DNA of 64,000 bases from Antedon mediterranea (lineage: Eukaryota > Echinodermata > Crinoidea > Comatulida > Antedonidae): positions 8,282,922-8,346,921 of the forward strand of contig NC_092678.1 in NCBI RefSeq assembly GCF_964355755.1. Reading direction: 5' to 3'. Position 1 is the stretch's first letter. Each line of letters starts with the position of its first letter. A program made the position numbers and the translations under genes. The notes beneath the pieces are model-generated. The model was not told where the DNA came from, did not search any database, and saw nothing but the letters and a program-made list of their open reading frames with translations. Positions 1 to 10,004 of this stretch are shown one piece after another.

Positions 1-275
1 GACAAGTGCGTACCTAGCTAATGTTTAGTAGTAAGTTAGATCGCTGGCAATAAATGAATGCATAAAAGTGCATAATAGCCCTCTGACGTACTCTCACGGT
101 CAATGGAACGTCGTGGTTTTCTAGGCGCTGAAGCTATATGAAGTGAACGCGAACATTTTTTACTGTATATTATATTCCCCGACAAAAAGTACCCGTGTTC
201 CCCGACGGGGGGGCTAGGCTCTCCGACGAGGGGGCTAGAGCCCCCGTAGCCCCCCCCCCGCTGGCGCCACCACTG
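1..275 (-). mobile_element. hAT-like non-autonomous element, partial
   Basis: This stretch is a diverged reverse-complement copy of 54161-54440. Read on the - strand it begins CAGTGGTGGCGCCAGC followed by a G-rich run, which resembles hAT-type terminal repeats, and then shares a GCGAACA/GCGCCTAG/GGTACGCACTTGTC-type succession of blocks with the other copy. It runs off the left window edge, so its other end and any target duplication cannot be seen. It abuts and truncates the Penelope-like reverse transcriptase to its right. The superfamily is an inference from the terminus only. Confidence 0.6.
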
Positions 276-793
276 GTGCGCTCTTTTGATAAGAGTTTTA
301 CAAACTGATTTCTTCGTTGACGGATGGTGGAAAGATCGCTTGTGTAAATATCTGTCCGTGTGGGTGGGTTTGCGATATACTTTGTGGAACAGAGTGCCCT
401 CGGGTTCCTTTGTGACAATACGTCAAGAAATGGTAAACTGTGTTCGTTTTCCTCTTCCATGGTGAATGCTATGTTACGATGTTGAGAGTTAAGGTGTATT
501 AGAAAACTATCTAAGTTCACCTTGTTGTGCTGCCAGATGATAAAAGTGTCGTCTACATATCGAAGCCAAAGTTTTGGTCGCTTGTTGGCGGAGTAGAGTG
601 CTAGATGTTCGAGCTCCTCCAGAAAGATGTTGGCAATAATCGGGGATAAAGGAGATCCCAAAGCCGTGCCTTCAGTTTGTTCAAAGAATTGATCACGCCA
701 CTTGAAGTTGGTAGCTGTTAGACATAGTAGAAGTAACTCACGGATTTCTTCTGCAGGAAGTGCGGTCTTAATATCCAAACAAATTTGTTTCAA
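276..793 (-). pseudogene. Penelope-like element reverse transcriptase fragment
   Basis: An open frame on the - strand encodes the central and thumb part of a Penelope-like (PLE) reverse transcriptase. Visible motifs are EGTALGSPLSPIIANIF (fingers/palm motif), YVDDTFIIW (catalytic aspartate pair in YVDD) and HSLPFLDVL. The N-terminal fingers and the C-terminal GIY-YIG nuclease are absent. After the residues LLSKER the frame runs into the hAT-like element, which supplies a glycine-rich artificial tail to the left, so the open frame extending to position 170 is chimeric. Full PLE proteins are several hundred residues longer, so this is a dead fragment. Confidence 0.85.
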
Positions 794-1055
794 GCTGGTG
801 GCTTTTAGAATCTAAAATTGTGTATTGATTGTTCTAAGGACCGCACAAAGTTCACCCTAGATATTAAATATAACAGTTTTAATTATTGTTCTTTTTCATT
901 AAGTAATGTTTTATTACAATACTCACAAAACATTTATATCCAACGATAAAGGAAATAGATAAATGCTTGCACAGAATGAATACAATGTCTTTCACGGTCT
1001 GTAGCGCCCATTTTGTGACTATTATTCGATATTATTAGAAATCTATTGAAAACGT

Positions 1056-1913
1056 ATTCAATTCAATTCAATTCAGTTCAATTAAAACTTTATTATCCCC
1101 ATGGGGAAACTCTGTTGGCCTTTTCAAAAGTACAGTACATACAAATATAAAATGGATACAGTACATAAAATATAAAATACGATAAAAAAAAAAGCCATAC
1201 AAAATATACATATAAAATCCTAAAAAGTCGATTTAAAATACTACAAAAAATAAAACTAGCGCATAAAATACGATTATACGATTATATAATGAATGATATT
1301 ATCATTCATTATATAATCGTATAGCGGCAGGGACGAATGAATTGCCATATCTATTTGTTTTAATTTTTCTTTGAAGGAGTCTGTCACAACGTTGACTTTT
1401 GTTAAATTTATAGTGCAGAGGATGAGCGTGGTCTTTTAAAATAATTTTCAATTTTTTAATTACTAATTCCTTATATAAAACTTCAGGTTGAATTTGTTCA
1501 GAGCCTACTATTCTACTGCCTTGTTTAACTATTTTATTAAGTAAAAGTCTATCTTTAAAACGTGAATTACCATAATAACATATTAGGCAAAAACTAAGTA
1601 CACTGTTTAAGATAGAAGTATAAAAAAGTTGTAAAATAGTACGGTCAATCTTAAAAGAGTTTAATTTGCGTAGAAAGAAGAGACGTTTTTGTAATTTATT
1701 GTATATGCACCTACTATTTGCATCAAATTTAAGTTTATTATCAATTTCAACCCCTAAATATTTGTAAGTTTTAACTTCCGGAATGGTCTCACCATTGATT
1801 TTGATCTTGGGAAGGTAGTTTATCTTCTTCCGAAAATCAAAAACCATCTCTTTAGTTTTATTTATATTTAGATCTAAAAAATTATCTTTTATTGTATTAA
1901 CAATATAGGCCAC
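1056..1913 (-). mobile_element. CR1/Rex-like non-LTR retrotransposon 3' fragment
   Basis: The frame 1302-1913 encodes the end of a non-LTR reverse transcriptase: LNINKTKEMVFDF, then YKYLGVEID, then FYTSILNSVLSF, the usual order after the catalytic motif. The catalytic domain is missing (5' truncation). Downstream on the - strand lies a short 3' UTR containing the self-complementary CCCCATGGGG, and the element ends in a GAATT-type microsatellite tail at about 1056-1085. CR1/L2-type elements characteristically end in short tandem repeats rather than poly(A). Assignment to the exact clade is uncertain. Confidence 0.75.
1276..1322. repeat. Perfect 22 bp hairpin at LINE stop codon
   Basis: Positions 1276-1297 and 1301-1322 are exact reverse complements separated by three bases. 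The right arm encodes the last residues (RLYNE) and stop codon of the LINE fragment, so the left arm is an inverted copy of the coding end. Confidence 0.9.
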
Positions 1914-4565
1914 ACAAATTAAATATACATTGAAATTCTCAACTCCTAAAGTACCATAGTTGCCAAAAATTCAATGACATGTAACAGTGAACTTCAGTTT
2001 GCAATACTACATTTTAGAAATGGACTCAGTCATATTCATTTATAAACAAATTCCTGAAAGTTGTTATACAGACAACACCACTTTGAAACATAGTATAGAA
2101 AGTGATGTCTGACACAGCTATGGATTATATTAGACAGGAGAGAAATAGATTAGGCCTACATGGACTACTTAAAATGGACCTGAAATGGAATTTCGATTTT
2201 CAAGAAATTCACACATGTTATTTAAATGTATCAAATTAATACAAACCCATACAAATAAAAACAAAATGTATAGTATTTTGAGTAAAAACGAAATTTTAAG
2301 ATACCATGGTAAATTAGCGAAAATTACTCACGCCATTGCAATATTCTATTTCAACGGCCGTCGGAAGCCTCTATATTCACGACGTCACATATACACACGA
2401 TGATATCGAGAGCGTGTATGCCGCCCGATAGTCAGAGTGAATGATCGACGGCCTGGAAAGATACGCGAAGCGTTGACACTAATACTAATTTATTCAATAT
2501 CTAATGTTGAAATATAGGTCCCTAAAATGTACTTCGTTTGTTCTAAAACCCGAATTTAGAAGGCCTACCTCCCAAACCTTTACTAGGCCTAGGCCCCCAA
2601 TCCAGTGCGCGGAGTCGATCCACCACCCACATCATGCGGCGAGGCTCCGTTTCATGTGCATCCAAGGACCAAAGCGATATCAACAACTTGCTGCGATCAT
2701 TGTCCAGCCAAAGTAAAATATGAATAAAATTCGTTTTCGAACTGCCTGATTCGTGACAAATAAATTATCATCTCATATTATTAATTTAATTCTGCTAAAC
2801 TAAAAACTAAAGAAACTAACACATTTTTAGCAGTATAAATTACGAACGATACAAAATACACGAACGGAAAATATGGATACGCATCATTGCGCACGGAGCT
2901 GTATCCCGGACAACGTTGCCAGGCCAACTTCGGTATTGCCAGAAAAAAAACGTTGATTTTAAGATTTTAAATCGTCATTTACTCGATGAATAACCGTTTA
3001 TGCGGTAATAATTTTATCTAAAAAAATTCTAAATACGTTTCTGCAAATGCACAGGCATTTTTTAGAAAATACTCCATAGATTTCAAGAGTTATAGCCAAA
3101 AACTGCAAATTGTCCATTGGAGGGATAGGAATATATTCGCAAAGTGACGTCACCCGCGAATTTTTTTGATTTTCAAATGGGGCTTTCCCCAAAAGGGCCA
3201 ATTTATATTTTGTAACAATATACATTCTAGCAACACCTAATAGCCCCCAAAACATCATTCTAAAATGAAAAAAATTGAAAATCCATTTCAGGTCCATTTT
3301 AACCATTACTTTCAAATAAAACACATTGATTTCTTTTACTTACTAAAGTGCAAGCTTTATTATATGTAAATGTGCCTGATTTGGTGATTTTTTATTGTAA
3401 AAATGGTTAACAAATGCTGGGTTGAAGATAGGTATGAATATTTCAATTTAAATATATGTATTTATTTGTTTTTCAAAAAGTTGGACATTTCATTGGTTGA
3501 GTGGGACAACGGGACACAGCATAAACAAGCTGGACAATCTGGAAAATTTGGAATCTATGCTGTCGAGTATATTATTATTATTTACCATTTTGACGTTGCT
3601 ATTTTGCGCTTCAGTGACAGTACGCAATAATTGCAGTAGTTTCTATACAATTGATTTAGCTTGAACAATGTACATTCAAAGCTTACACAGTACATGGTTT
3701 AGTTCAGTTCAGTATTTGGTTTCAACAACACAAACGACATTGAAAATAGCCCTGCACTGTGGTTCATCAGAAAATGGAAGCAACAATAGGTAAAGTACAA
3801 ATCAATACTGTAGCTAGAAAATGAGAATCTGTCACCATAAAATACATAGGTTTGCTGTTATTACAGGGGCACAACCAACATTAAATCGAAGCGTAAGTGA
3901 ATACTCTGCGAGCGTTTTTTTTTGTGCCAAAATGAGGGGGTACAGGACCCTATGAACGAATTTTCAAAAATGTACCTAATAACACAGTTTTGGCTACATT
4001 ATATTCATCTTTATTCACTAATATCCTTTACGAAGAAGGAGCCAACGCATGTAGGTTACAGTACTAACTAATTCCAGCAAAATGCCTACTAAATCTAATT
4101 TAGGGGCCTACGAGTCATAGCCATTTTCTCACTAACGTACTACTGTAACTGTAACATTGAGTCGTATTCATCATACCAGAATCGTTTCCGGTATACCGTA
4201 AAACTGTGTTTTTTTTATTTCTATCTTTCATTATTTTTTTTCTCTGATTTCATTCAGTATGACTGGTCCCTCCCTCTCATTAATTTTGTATGGTGTTCAT
4301 GGAATTATATTTTAGCTTAATAGCTCCCTGAGTTCATTTAAATTTGATTCATTGTTTTGACTCACTTTGTGAGGTAATTCGGAGATGTGAAATGTTATTT
4401 GATTACATAAATCACCATATCTGTATGGAAGACTGGTAATAGTTCCGCGGTACACAGTTAAGGGTCTTTCATACATTTATTGTACAGTATTTTAGAACCA
4501 TCTGTGGGCACGACAATCTAGTTGTACGAAAGGTGTGTAAAGAGATAAACTCTCATATTTATAAT
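1914..4565. other. Intergenic, no convincing gene
   Basis: Only short, composition-driven open frames occur here. A 30-odd bp segment near 2169-2200 containing AAAATGGACCTGAAATGG recurs inverted at 3271-3303, giving an inverted-repeat pair 1.1 kb apart. The open frame 2998-3324 on the - strand lies in this repeat and has no recognisable domain. Confidence 0.6.
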
Positions 4566-4589
4566 ATGATTGGTTTCTTTATAGAAATT

Positions 4590-5196
4590 ATGTGCCTAGC
4601 ATTCAGTGCTGTCATCATCAGTATTATAGGACTAATACATTTATACTACTTTGTCTACGACTATGAAAAACCCATGGAGTTTACAACATTGAAAGCTACC
4701 CTCGGTACATACTACGAAGGTAAACAATACCGTTGGTTGAAATTCTGTTTATTTGAACATCTAAATGTGGCCGACATTACAAATTCAGACAAAAATGCAA
4801 ATGTCTTGTTTAATGATCTTGAACGGGAAGGCTTCATCACACCTACTAATGTTAACTTGCTATTAGAAATTACAAAACTATCACAAATTAGGATAGCTGA
4901 AGATCTTGTAAGAAGGTACATGCAAGTCAATACAATTCAGCATGTGCTTAAAATTGATAAAACAATGAAATTGTCATCTCATCGGAAGCGGCTGTTTAAA
5001 GCTATGAGACAAATTAGAGACACAGATTTATTATATATTACTTCTCGGTACGAACTAAGCCATTTGAAATTCACAAATGTTTTTGATGCAGTACTCAAAC
5101 TGGAGATTGACAACGATCTCTCGAAAGAACCAGACAAAGTAAACAAATTCGCAAGTTGTCTCAACCCAACTGCAAAAAACATATTAATTACTAATG
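4590..5196 (+). CDS. NLR gene exon 1: membrane segment plus two DED-like domains
   Basis: About 202 codons. The chosen ATG at 4590 follows a possible splice acceptor (TTTCTTTATAG); an in-frame ATG at 4566 is the alternative. Residues 1-23 are a hydrophobic helix, so the product is likely anchored at its N-terminus. Residues about 33-112 fit a death effector domain: a WLKFCLFEHL helix, LFNDLEREG, NLLLEITKL and a C-terminal IAEDL that stands where DEDs have their RxDL motif. Residues about 130-200 look like a second, weaker DED-like bundle (LFKAMRQI, then DLLYI). Such domains recruit other DED proteins such as caspase-8 or FADD. The exon ends at a GTAAGT donor after one base of a codon. That phase matches the acceptor at 9825, which is why I join it to the NACHT exon. 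The domain call rests on pattern only. Confidence 0.65.
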
Positions 5197-5285
5197 GTAA
5201 GTTGATTATAACATGTTCTTTTTAATATCCATGAGTTACTGGTTCTTTTTGTAAAAACCAAGCAATTTGAGAACTAACCCTAACA

Positions 5286-5317
5286 GTTTCGCTGTCCTGT
5301 TCGGACGTATTCTTCAG
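5286..5317 (-). other. Hammerhead-like core in PLE terminal repeat
   Basis: Read on the - strand this is CTGAAGA, a hairpin GTCC-GAAC-AGGAC, then GCGAAAC. It is laid out like the CUGANGA / stem II / GAAA core of hammerhead ribozymes, which are known in PLE terminal repeats. The core base corresponding to the canonical U is A, so activity is doubtful. Confidence 0.4.
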
Positions 5318-5619
5318 AAGAAATGACAAAATCTGTCATTAAACAGACTGACCTCTCACGAGATAGAAGGCTAATTCTCTTTACACAATTTTAAAGAAGG
5401 CGATATAAAAGTGGCTTGTTATCTATTTTTACTAGTTTAAAAAAGCAGAATAAGATCAACACAAGTCAGTACAACTTACTATTTCCTACGGCAGAAAACA
5501 TCCCACGTGTCTATACTACACCTACGATACACAAAGAAGGTAAACAAGTTGAACCCATTGTTGACTACACACAGGATCCATAGCGTATGAAACCGCAAAA
5601 GCCGTTGCTGATATCTTTT

Positions 5620-7616
5620 CTCGAGGCAGCGAGGCACGCGAGGCAGGGAAGGCATGCGAGGCAAGTCAGAAATTTATGCGAGGCATCGTTTTACCATCAT
5701 CAAAAAATGCGAGGCATCATTTTATCATTTCTCAAAATTGCAAGGCAGGAAATCACCGAAATTGAAGTAGGCCTAGCCTAGGCCTAGGCCCGCTAGGCTA
5801 GTTTCCTTTTGCACCTGCCTTGTATTTTAACCAACTTTATCCTGAATACCACAGCTTAGAATTAGTAGGCCTACTTTAATGAAGAAAAATCACATAAAAG
5901 TAACAATAAATTCATTAAATTGGTGATTTTACAGACGTTGTTTTTCTCACATTTCGCACACTCAATGTTCAATATTTTGGTTTCTATGGAACGCCAAAAG
6001 AGCAAAATTAATTAGAGGGCTAAACACTCTGTGGAATCCATTTATATTTAACGCATTATTTGGTGAAAATCAAGTACAATTTCAATAGATTTTGTCACTG
6101 TCAGTAAGGAAAAATGTTACTGTTGATAATGTACACGGGTTCGTTAACCTTTTAAAGAATAAAATAGAAAAATTCATCATAATATCCTTAGTAGGATGTC
6201 CTAGGTCTAGACTAGGTAGTGATGTTGATTTAGGATCGATTATTATTCTTTGAAAACAGAACAGTATCAGCAGTAACATATTACAACATTTTTATTGACA
6301 AATTAACAAATATATTGAAATAAAACGTGTTTTTCACCAATAAATGCATGAGAAATTGACGCATTCCACTGAGTTTTAGTCCTCTATTATCGTTGTCCTT
6401 TTGGCGCTCCATAGAAACAAAAATATTGAACATCGAATAAGTGAAATTCGCGAACAGTGTGCGAGAAACACGCCTGTAAAATCATTAATTTAAGGATTTA
6501 TTTGTTACTTTTTATGTGATTCTTTCATTAAAGTACTCATGAAGTATACTTCTAAGGTGTGGTATTCACACGATAAAGTTAGTTATCAAATTTGGAGTAA
6601 AAATACAAGCGAAGGAAACTAGCGCAGGTTTATTAGTACGTACATGGACAACAATAAATAAAAATCGTTCGTAATATACCTAGCTTACTAAAACAGGAAT
6701 AGTGTATCATTATTAAATATTACACCAATTATTATTTTATCAAAATTAATTAAATTATTTTCTACATAGGCCTCTTATCTAGGTTAGGGCTAAGCATATT
6801 AGCTAAAGTTTAATTTTAGGCCTAGTATTACAATTGTCGGACGTAAGTCTTTTTTCACACGCGCTCCAGAATTCTGTCGCAATTTTTTTCTTTGCGGCAT
6901 GTTATTGGATCGGCATATCAGTTACCTTTTATTCACCGCCAGTTATTGAACTTGTCCTGGCAATCGCTGTTCACCTTATTTGCGAGAGAGGTACACGTGT
7001 TGTTCCTAGAGAATGGAATGTCAAAAATGTCTTTGGCACGCCGCTCAGAGAGAAGTATGTGCGTTGCTGCTGAAACCACGTGCTATAGGAGGGGAATGCA
7101 CCACAATCCTTTGAGCTGAGGGCTGAATCATTCCGCTACCTGCTAAATAGTAAATCTAGGCGCAGGGGTGTGACAAAATATTATTTTCACTCTGCTATGT
7201 TCGAGAGACATGTGAGTAAACACGCTCGAAATGCCAATAAACATTGCAGTCATTTGATGAGTGTGTCGCTATAACAATTATTGTTTATCGAAAGTTGAAG
7301 ACTGTCGTTCAGATTTTTGAACCGTAGTTTGGGCACTTTTGTAAAAGTAAAATTTGACACGATATGACTTGAATGAAAAAACAATCGTTACATAAAAATA
7401 AACAACATGATGAGTGTATACACGAATCTATTTAGATACGCTTGTATCGATTGATTATTAGGCCTATAATATAGCATAATAGCACGTTAAGATATGCCTC
7501 GCACCTTTTTGAAATTGTAAACTATATGCCTCGCATGCCTCGCACTTTTGGAAATGATAAAATGATGCCTCGCACAAATATTTAGCATGCCTCGCATGCC
7601 TCGCTGCCTCGCACTT
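5620..7616. mobile_element. Transposon with GCGAGGCA subterminal repeats, inserted in PLE
   Basis: The PLE reading frame stops at ADIFS near 5615 and resumes at SPLVG after 7630. The intervening 2 kb carries reiterated GCGAGGCA words at its left end (5622-5755) and the complementary TGCCTCGC words at its right end (7493-7616). The octamer TCTTTTCT is present on both sides (before 5620 and after 7630), consistent with an 8 bp target-site duplication as made by hAT-type elements. The right side has some 15 extra bases that the left lacks, so the exact left terminus is uncertain. No transposase frame is visible. Confidence 0.55.
5798..6622. repeat. Large imperfect inverted repeat (foldback)
   Basis: Left arm 5798-6075 and right arm 6315-6622 are diverged reverse complements, beginning with CTAGTTTCCTT and ending AAGGAAACTAG. 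They share blocks such as TGTTCAATATTTT, TCTATGGA(A/G)CGCCAAAAG and TTTTACAG(A/G)CG. The spacer is about 240 bp. It lies wholly inside the transposon 5620-7616. Confidence 0.75.
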
Positions 7617-8261
7617 TGTCAACACTCTCTTTTCTCCTTTAGTAGGAAATACTCAACATCACATCAACAATTCAAAATCTAGCCAACGAAAATGTTAGAG
7701 GAAGATAAAATGTTCACCAGCTCCCAACTTCCAATAGACGATTCCTTGACCGTCATAACATCGCGACTACAAGAACACAATGATTTGAAAAAACAGAACT
7801 CTATTGAACATGCAATTATTCGTCGTCTTAACCACCACACATATTTTACATTCCGAGGTGTCATTTACCAATAAAGATTCGGGGCAGCCATTGAGAGCCC
7901 GGTCTCTCCTATTGTAGCAGATCGAAAAACGGAAGAGGCCAACATAACATCAGCTTTTTCCGGATGTGGTTATCCCAAGTGGGCTTTCAACCAGGTAAAA
8001 AAAAAACATCAATGCAAAGAAGAAAGAAAACGTCACAAAAAAAGCAAAGGATTTGTTGTCGTCCCATAAGTGGCAGGACTTTGGGAACGAGTTAGTAAAG
8101 GTGTTTAAAGAGTTTGGCATCAATACCCACACTTTTTTACTTTTCCATGCAAAAGACTTGGTTGACAAAACAAAAGTGGCAAACTGCGCATACGACATTT
8201 AATAATATGCTACATGATCACACTTACATTGGAGAAACGAGCTGCTGTTTTGGTATAAGGT

Positions 8262-8423
8262 TAGACTTGCCCCAAGTCTGTATTGTTTTATTTGTTTTTA
8301 TTTCGACCGCGATTTTTGTCTGAAAATCCAAACTCAAGTAATACACGTATGAAACGCCATATGTGCAAAAATATTTATATTTTTACTAATATTAAGAAAA
8401 AACTCCGTCTGGAGCCCAGACTA
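8262..8423 (+). mobile_element. MITE copy 1 (9 bp target-site duplication)
   Basis: A 162 bp element starting TAGACTTGCCCCAAGTCTG and ending GTCTGGAGCCCAGACTA. It is flanked on both sides by the 9-mer GTATAAGGT (8253-8261 and 8424-8432). Each end forms its own small hairpin. Related copies are at 16033-16992, 28062-28243 and 50654-50808. It sits in the remnant nuclease region of the PLE. Confidence 0.92.
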
Positions 8424-8768
8424 GTATAAGGTTAAAACAACATAATAAAGAAACAAATCAGGTAACCCTACAGAGAAGGAACTTCACTCGTCAATCTCGC
8501 CGAGAATAGGAAAAGGATTTGAGCAAAACAGCTGAAGCAGATAATGCCGTTCAGTTAAATCACATACTAGAATAAAAAAGCCAATAATAATCGAAAGAGG
8601 AACAGGCATTAAAAACATACGCATAAAAAGAGGCTATATGAATCAGACGGCCCGGCCAGTCAAAAAGGTGTACACCAACTTAGTCACGTATATGACTTTG
8701 TCATTATACAGAATTGGCCCTCTGGAGGTACAGGTCAATCTGTTTCATGACAGATTGTGTCATTTCTT

Positions 8769-8800
8769 CTGAGGAAGATGTCCGAATAGGACAGCGAAAC
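8769..8800 (+). other. Hammerhead-like core in PLE terminal repeat
   Basis: CTGAGGA, then a hairpin TGTCC-GAAT-AGGACA, then GCGAAAC: the inverted partner of the motif at 5286-5317. The hairpin stem is conserved with compensating context between the two copies. The canonical CUGAUGA has G in place of the second U here. Confidence 0.4.
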
Positions 8801-9824
8801 TGTTAAGGTTTTAGTGATTTTTTGTTTTTTTTTTGCAGAAAGAACCAATAACTCATACTATTGGTAAGTTGTTTACAGATCAGATGCGGCCAAGAAATAT
8901 CTGTTGATCATACATTCCAATAATTATCTATAGTTTCCCCTATGTTTCATCATTTTTGTTAAACCATTTTGTTGAACATAATACCTTTCCTATAAAAGAG
9001 AGATAGTTCAAATTTCACAGTAAAATCTCTATTCCATTAAACACAAATGTTGTAAATAGATAGGCATTTAAAAAAAATAATAAAATAAAATAAACGGTGT
9101 CATAAAAATTGTTATCATCTGATGATGACTAAACAATTTTGCGTTGTTGGTGTTTTTATTAAATTTAAAACGTTAGATTTTTATTTTCATGCTTTGTCCT
9201 TTTGTCACTTTTTCCACTTTCTAGAGAGTCATCATTTTATTACATCACCAACTACTTTTACTACCTCTGGTTTTTATAGCAGAATTTTTCCAATTCTATA
9301 TGTGACCAAACTCTTGTTTTTTCGTCGTAATTTCTGTTACACATAATTGATTTATGTACATCAACCAGATATTATACAGGTATCTAAAATTCATGCCTGT
9401 ACCTGTGCTTCAATCTTCTATATTAAAATAATAAATGTAGGATACGATGCTATTGTTATAAAACATTCACCCCAGCTTCAACCAATCGAAATATATACCT
9501 AAATACATGATTTATTGTGGTAAATGACTACCGTAAGTTGTTAAGGTTTGAAAGTATTTTATTTTTAATTTGCTTTAAACCTATAGTACCAAATCGGGAT
9601 AACTGGATGTCTAAATGCATATCAAAGTTAAGTAACGGTAAGTGATAGGAACATTTATCTTAAACATATTATTTGTTTTTATTAAATTTCAGGAGAAATG
9701 AAAAAAAAATCTAACATTTGTGGAATGAAATGTACCTTTCAAAGGTTGCATACCATGATTTTAACTTCTTAAATAATGGCAAAATGGCAAATTAATGTTT
9801 TCTGTTTGTGTTTGTGTGTTATAG

Positions 9825-9911
9825 CTGCTTTACCAAATATAACAATCACCAGATGTACTATAGTAGGCCTACTCTCAATCGCAATCGTCGTCGTCACAAA
9901 CACATATCAAG
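9825..9911 (+). CDS. NLR gene exon 2: short membrane-type exon
   Basis: An 87 bp exon inferred between the acceptor TTGTGTGTTATAG (ending 9824) and the donor CAAG|GTAATG. It enters and leaves in phase 1, matching both the exon 1 donor at 5196 and the exon 3 acceptor at 10004. It encodes about 29 residues, with the hydrophobic run CTIVGLLSIAIVVV, so the product would have a second membrane-associating stretch between the DED-like and NACHT parts. It also contains TAGGCCTA within the codons. No homology supports it by itself. Confidence 0.5.
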
Positions 9912-10004
9912 GTAATGTGTACTATTTAGGGATTTTTGACAAAATAATCGATACAGTACGTCTTCTTTGTTGTAATTGTATAATAATCTTTGTATAATAT
10001 TTAG

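Larger units (their letters stand above)
5229..8862 (+). mobile_element. Decayed Penelope-like element in NLR intron
   Basis: Inverted repeats of about 120 bp bound the element: 5229-5350 and the reverse complement of 8740-8862, both containing a GAAGAAATGACA-type block and TTTCGCTGTCC. Inside, on the + strand, is a broken PLE reverse transcriptase. VYTTPTIHKEGK and EPIVDYTQDP lie near 5510-5580 (IHK motif). SPLVGNTQHHINNSK lies near 7632-7680, IYQ followed by a stop is at 7855-7874, and SPVSPIVA lies near 7900-7920. The later HTYIGET near 8217-8240 resembles the GIY-YIG nuclease start. Frameshifts, stops and two insertions (5620-7616 and 8262-8423) show it is long dead. Confidence 0.7.

Noticed and set aside
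2998-3324. 108-codon - strand open frame
   Set aside because: Falls in a dispersed repeat with an inverted partner; no domain.
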